From an uncultured Bacteroidales bacterium (GTDB lineage Bacteria > Bacteroidota > Bacteroidia > Bacteroidales > JAUNSR01): a DNA stretch of 11,484 nt. Numbering within the stretch: the first letter of the stretch is position 1; every line of letters starts with the position of its first letter. The notes below the pieces were generated by a model that did not search any database, was not told the origin of the DNA, and was given only the letters and a program-made list of their open reading frames with translations. Made by a program: the position numbers and the translations under genes. Below, in pieces: positions 8,694 to 11,484 of the stretch. The DNA is taken from contig CAMTOT010000059.1 in the NCBI GenBank assembly GCA_947074165.1, forward strand, positions 1 to 11,484. Direction: 5' to 3'.

Positions 8694-8727
8694 AAAAAGG
8701 TGTGACTTTTGTCGCACCTTTTTTTCT
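8694..8727 (+). terminator. Intrinsic terminator closing the GH43-GH43 operon
   Basis: The arm aaaaaggtgtgac (8694-8706) pairs with gtcgcaccttttt (8711-8723) around a tttt loop, with one G-U pair, giving a 13-bp stem. A T-rich run continues past the stem (ttcttt). It begins about 35 bases after the second GH43 stop codon and separates that operon from the GH35 gene. Confidence 0.88.
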
Positions 8728-8772
8728 TTACACAGGCCGGATTGTGTCTAAAAAGCCTTCTAAAGTGATAAA

Positions 8773-8805
8773 GGTAACATGTAAGACAATTTATGTTACA
8801 TTACC
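8773..8805. promoter_or_regulatory. Inverted repeat upstream of the GH35 gene, operator candidate
   Basis: gtaacat (8774-8780) and atgttac (8793-8799) are perfect inverted copies 12 bases apart, flanked by ggtaa/ttacc (8773-8777 and 8801-8805). A further ggtaac lies at 8814-8819. The octamer gtaacatg (8774-8781) recurs at 5117-5124 upstream of the GH43 operon; an 8-mer shared by two regions this size is expected by chance, so that match alone is weak. The repeat is about 75-100 bp upstream of the GH35 -7 candidate, a plausible activator position. Confidence 0.4.
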
Positions 8806-8871
8806 TGAGATTTGGTAACGCACTGTTTAATAACAGAAACGTAATTTTTATACAGCTTGTAATCTTCGTTT

Positions 8872-8879
8872 TACTTTTG
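8872..8879 (+). promoter_or_regulatory. Candidate -7 element for the GH35 gene
   Basis: TACTTTTG matches TAnnTTTG exactly, 55 bases before the GH35 start codon. A T-rich tract (8845-8849) lies at the -33 distance but is not a clean TTTG. The predicted transcript start, near 8884-8887, falls on the GGAGG sequence just downstream. Confidence 0.5.
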
Positions 8880-8934
8880 TATCGGAGGTGTATGATTGAT
8901 GAAAAACATATACTAAATAATAAAGAAATATAGC

Positions 8935-10635
8935 ATGAAATACACATTGTTAAGCCTGTTGCTTTTATTAGTTCTTACGCTTAATGCCGAAAATAAGCAC
9001 TCATTTTTAAGACAGCACGGTACGTCAACATCACTGGTTGTAAACAATAAGCCATTTATTGTGCTTGGAGGTGAGCTCGGTAACTCGTCGGCTTCTTGCA
9101 TTGATGATATAGAACGTATATTTCCAAAACTGCAAAGAATGGGACTTAATACGGTACTTGTACCGGCTTACTGGGATCTGACAGAGCCGAGAGAGGATGA
9201 ATTCGATTTTACACTTACGGATAAGGTGATAAATCAGGCGAGAGAGAATAATCTTAAAGTGATTTTTTTATGGTTCGGAGCATGGAAAAACTCTATGAGC
9301 TGTTACGCTCCGCAATGGTTTAAAGAAGACTACAAGAAGTATCCGAGATCTTATACAAAGGCAGGTAAACCACTTGAAATAGCAAGTGCGTTTTCAGAGA
9401 ATGTATTTCTTGCCGATAATAAGGCATTCACTAAATGGTTGTCTCATATTGCTGAAACTGACAAAGAATATGGAACCGTTATAATGATTCAGATAGAAAA
9501 TGAGATTGGGATGCTCGAAGATGCGAGGGATTACTCAAAAGATGCTGAAAGGTTATTTAAATCACAAGTCCCTCAGACACTGACCTCTTATCTGGTGAAA
9601 AATAGAAAAACGCTTCATCCTGATATGATAAAAAAATGGGGTGTAAACGGATTTAAATCAAACGGTACATGGGTAGAGGTGTTTGGCGACGATATCTATA
9701 CAGAAGAAATATTTATGGCATATTATTATGCCTCTTACATAGAGCGTATGGCGAGGAGTGCCAGAAACATATATGATGTTCCTTTATTTGTCAATGCGGC
9801 AATGAACAGCCGAGGGCGTAAACCTGGTGAATATCCTTCTGCCGGACCTTTGGCTCATCTTATTGATGTATGGCATTGCGCTTCACCGACAATAGATTTT
9901 CTGGCACCTGATTTATATGATAAGGGGTTTTCGGAATGGGTAGCAAAATATCATTTGAATAATAATCCTCTCTTTATCCCGGAGAATCGTCTTGGCAATA
10001 ATAACGGAGTGCAGGCATTTTATGTTTTTGGCGAACATGACGCGATTGGTTTTTGTCCATTTTCTATAGAAGATGGCTCTGACTTACCTTCTTATCCTCT
10101 GACTCAATCTTATAATAAGCTAAATGAATTAATGCCGCTAATCACGAAATATCAGGGAACCAATACAATGAACGGCTTGTTATTTGACAGTGAAAATAAA
10201 GAAAGAGTATTACTGCGTGATGGATTGAAAATAACAGCCAGACATTTCTTTACTCTTCCATGGGATCCCCGCTCAACAAACGGTTCTGTTTGGCCGGAAG
10301 GCGGAGGTATGATTTTCAAACTTAATAAGAATGAATATATCGTAGCAGGAAGCGGAATAGTGTTGGTCTTTGAAAATGAGAATGAAAATAAGGTTCAGAA
10401 GTCATTGGGTGAGGACGGATTTGTAGAAGCCGGAGGTAAAGATATTATTAATGAAGGATGGAAAGGAGGATCTCGCATCGGGATAGCGTCTGTTGATGAG
10501 GTGATGGTAAATAAAGACTGTTCTTTTAAATATATACGTAGACTTAATGGAGATCAGGATCATCAGGGACGTCATGTAAGAATAGGCGTAGATGAATTTA
10601 AAATACTTCATGTCAGACTATATGAATATAAATAA
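8935..10635 (+). CDS. GH35 beta-galactosidase-like enzyme with C-terminal beta domain
   Basis: A 566-residue exported glycoside hydrolase. A signal peptide (LLSLLLLLVLTLNA, about residues 1-18) precedes a TIM-barrel start (NNKPFIVLGGELGNSS, then GLNTVLVPAYWDLTEPRE) typical of GH35. The acid/base glutamate is E190 in IQIENEIG. The nucleophile is probably E350 in PLFIPENRLG; the spacing matches the E205/E349 pair I recall for the Cellvibrio japonicus xyloglucan beta-galactosidase Bgl35A, but the surrounding residues differ from the usual TEYW-type GH35 context. The C-terminal 150 or so residues resemble the DUF5597 domain of Bacteroidetes GH35 proteins. It likely removes non-reducing galactose, or a related sugar such as L-arabinopyranose, from side chains of the locus substrate; the true substrate is uncertain. 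It has its own promoter candidate, downstream of a terminator, and may be cotranscribed with GH10. Confidence 0.88.
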   Translation: MKYTLLSLLLLLVLTLNAENKHSFLRQHGTSTSLVVNNKPFIVLGGELGNSSASCIDDIERIFPKLQRMGLNTVLVPAYWDLTEPREDEFDFTLTDKVINQARENNLKVIFLWFGAWKNSMSCYAPQWFKEDYKKYPRSYTKAGKPLEIASAFSENVFLADNKAFTKWLSHIAETDKEYGTVIMIQIENEIGMLEDARDYSKDAERLFKSQVPQTLTSYLVKNRKTLHPDMIKKWGVNGFKSNGTWVEVFGDDIYTEEIFMAYYYASYIERMARSARNIYDVPLFVNAAMNSRGRKPGEYPSAGPLAHLIDVWHCASPTIDFLAPDLYDKGFSEWVAKYHLNNNPLFIPENRLGNNNGVQAFYVFGEHDAIGFCPFSIEDGSDLPSYPLTQSYNKLNELMPLITKYQGTNTMNGLLFDSENKERVLLRDGLKITARHFFTLPWDPRSTNGSVWPEGGGMIFKLNKNEYIVAGSGIVLVFENENENKVQKSLGEDGFVEAGGKDIINEGWKGGSRIGIASVDEVMVNKDCSFKYIRRLNGDQDHQGRHVRIGVDEFKILHVRLYEYK

Positions 10636-10698
10636 GATAATATGTGGTATTAAGTTAGTATAGATTAGGTAGTTTTAGTAGTTTGCTTGGTTATGAAT

Positions 10699-10748
10699 GT
10701 TAACGGCATTGTCATTGCTGTCTGAAGTGGCATTGGCAATCCGTTAAC
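10699..10748. promoter_or_regulatory. Bulged stem with two GTTAAC ends upstream of GH10
   Basis: gttaacgg (10699-10706) is inverted exactly as ccgttaac (10741-10748). Inside it, attgtca (10708-10714) pairs with tggcaat (10734-10740) with one G-U and a one-base bulge at 10707, making a stem of about 15 bp with a roughly 19-nt loop. No T-run follows, so an intrinsic terminator for GH35 is unlikely. As DNA it could be a paired operator with half-sites 42 bp apart; as RNA, a leader or intergenic stabilising hairpin. The right half matches 5033-5042. Confidence 0.5.
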
Positions 10749-10764
10749 TTCAATATCAGGTAAG

Positions 10765-10772
10765 TAAATTTA
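10765..10772 (+). promoter_or_regulatory. Weak -7 candidate for the GH10 gene
   Basis: TAAATTTA differs by one base from TAnnTTTG and from the TAAATTTG ahead of the GH43 operon. It lies 34 bases before the GH10 start codon and just downstream of the ccgttaactt motif. Single-mismatch matches are common in AT-rich DNA, so readthrough from the GH35 gene is equally possible. Confidence 0.22.
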
Positions 10773-10806
10773 AGGAAATAAGAAACCCAAAATAAATTTT
10801 AATATT

Positions 10807-11484
10807 ATGAAGAATTTAAAGAGTATAGCTTTTGCTGTTTTCGCGGGCGCGGTAATAACATCATGCGCAAGTAATAATAATAAAACGTCTGAGTCAGAGC
10901 AACAGGTAAATCTCAAAGATGTAGTTTCCGATAAATTTCTTATGGGAGTAGCCCTTAATCAATATCAGACTAAAGGCGGAGATACAAAAGATCAGAAGTT
11001 GATTCGTAATCATTTCAATTCTGTTGTAGCTGAAAATTGTATGAAATGTGAAGTTATACACCCTGAAGAGGATAGATATGATTTTACTCTGGCTGATGAG
11101 TTTGTGGAATATGCCGAAAAAAATAATATGCATGTAGTAGGACATTGTCTTATCTGGCATTCTCAGCTTGCCCCTTGGTTTTGTATAGATGATAATGGTA
11201 ATAACGTATCAGCCGAGGTATTAAGAGAAAGAATAAAAGATCATGTTACTACAATAGTTTCACGATATAAAGGTCGTGTTCACGGATGGGATGTTGTAAA
11301 TGAAGCGATAGAGGGTGATGGTGAATGGCGTAAATCTAAATTCTATGAGATACTTGGTGATGAATATATTGAACTTGCTTTCCGTTGTGCTCAGGAAGCA
11401 GATCCTGACGCGCAACTATACTATAATGACTTTGGCATGAATGAGCATGGCAGACGTAACACTACAGTAAAAATGGTGAATGAT
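10807..11484 (+). CDS. GH10 endo-1,4-beta-xylanase lipoprotein, 3' end outside window
   Basis: The frame is open from ATG 10807 to the window edge (226 residues). The N-terminus IAFAVFAGAVITSC is a lipoprotein signal with the acylated cysteine at residue 20, followed by a polar Asn/Ser/Glu-rich linker. GH10 hallmarks follow: AENCMKCEVIHPEE near 75-87, HCLIWHSQLAPW with W117-H118, and WDVVNEAI containing the acid/base glutamate E166. The nucleophile glutamate should lie beyond the window. The next motif, YYNDFGMNE, is also typical. The enzyme would cleave the xylan backbone at internal beta-1,4 bonds, supplying oligosaccharides to the two GH43 enzymes and the ligand for the HTCS. Whether it sits on the cell surface or faces the periplasm is not clear: the residues after the cysteine do not form an obvious acidic surface-export signal. 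No Shine-Dalgarno is present; the leader is A-rich. Confidence 0.95.
   Translation, partial: MKNLKSIAFAVFAGAVITSCASNNNKTSESEQQVNLKDVVSDKFLMGVALNQYQTKGGDTKDQKLIRNHFNSVVAENCMKCEVIHPEEDRYDFTLADEFVEYAEKNNMHVVGHCLIWHSQLAPWFCIDDNGNNVSAEVLRERIKDHVTTIVSRYKGRVHGWDVVNEAIEGDGEWRKSKFYEILGDEYIELAFRCAQEADPDAQLYYNDFGMNEHGRRNTTVKMVND

Noticed and set aside
5117..8781. GTAACATG octamer shared by two intergenic regions as proof of a common operator
   Set aside because: Two regions of roughly 280 bp are expected to share one or more 8-mers by chance, so the match alone is not evidence; it is kept only as supporting context.
1..11484. CRISPR arrays, tRNA or rRNA genes, insertion sequences, phage or defence genes
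   Set aside because: No regularly spaced repeats, cloverleaf-like sequences, transposase or integrase motifs were seen. The window is accounted for by the five complete or partial enzymes, the regulator and short intergenic regions.

Overview
The window looks like part of a Bacteroidetes (Bacteroidales-type) chromosome. The evidence is an A+T-rich sequence, start codons without Shine-Dalgarno sequences but with A-rich leaders, three exact matches to the Bacteroides -7 promoter element TAnnTTTG placed just ahead of genes, and a hybrid two-component system (HTCS) regulator, a protein type concentrated in this phylum. The gene set is that of a xylan/arabinoxylan polysaccharide utilisation locus (PUL). 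No SusC/SusD pair lies inside the window.

Layout, left to right. Positions 1-812 (minus) hold a 3'-truncated GtrB/DPM1-like glycosyltransferase, probably an unrelated neighbour marking the PUL edge. Positions 813-938 contain a near-perfect 18-bp inverted repeat and a weak terminator candidate. Positions 939-4976 (minus) encode a 1345-residue HTCS: signal peptide, 14 propeller blades, Y_Y_Y domain, one membrane helix, histidine kinase, receiver and AraC-type DNA-binding domain. A 293-bp divergent regulatory region follows, with one promoter candidate on each strand and a 19-bp palindrome. On the plus strand come two tandem GH43 enzymes (5270-7024 and 7036-8658, 11 bp apart) ending at a strong intrinsic terminator (about 8694-8727). 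After a 276-bp regulatory gap come a GH35 beta-galactosidase-like enzyme (8935-10635) and a GH10 endo-xylanase lipoprotein (10807 to the window end, truncated).

Working model (inference): the periplasmic sensor of the HTCS binds a xylan-derived oligosaccharide and switches on the divergently transcribed enzymes. GH10 cuts the xylan backbone, the two GH43 proteins remove xylose and/or arabinose, and GH35 trims galactose-type side groups. Similar HTCS-xylanase arrangements are known from Prevotella and Bacteroides. I see no clearly new system here. The most useful leads are the candidate operator sequences in the three intergenic regions, the GH35 enzyme in a xylan locus, and the inverted repeat upstream of the glycosyltransferase. 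No tRNA, rRNA, CRISPR array, insertion sequence or integrase was seen.
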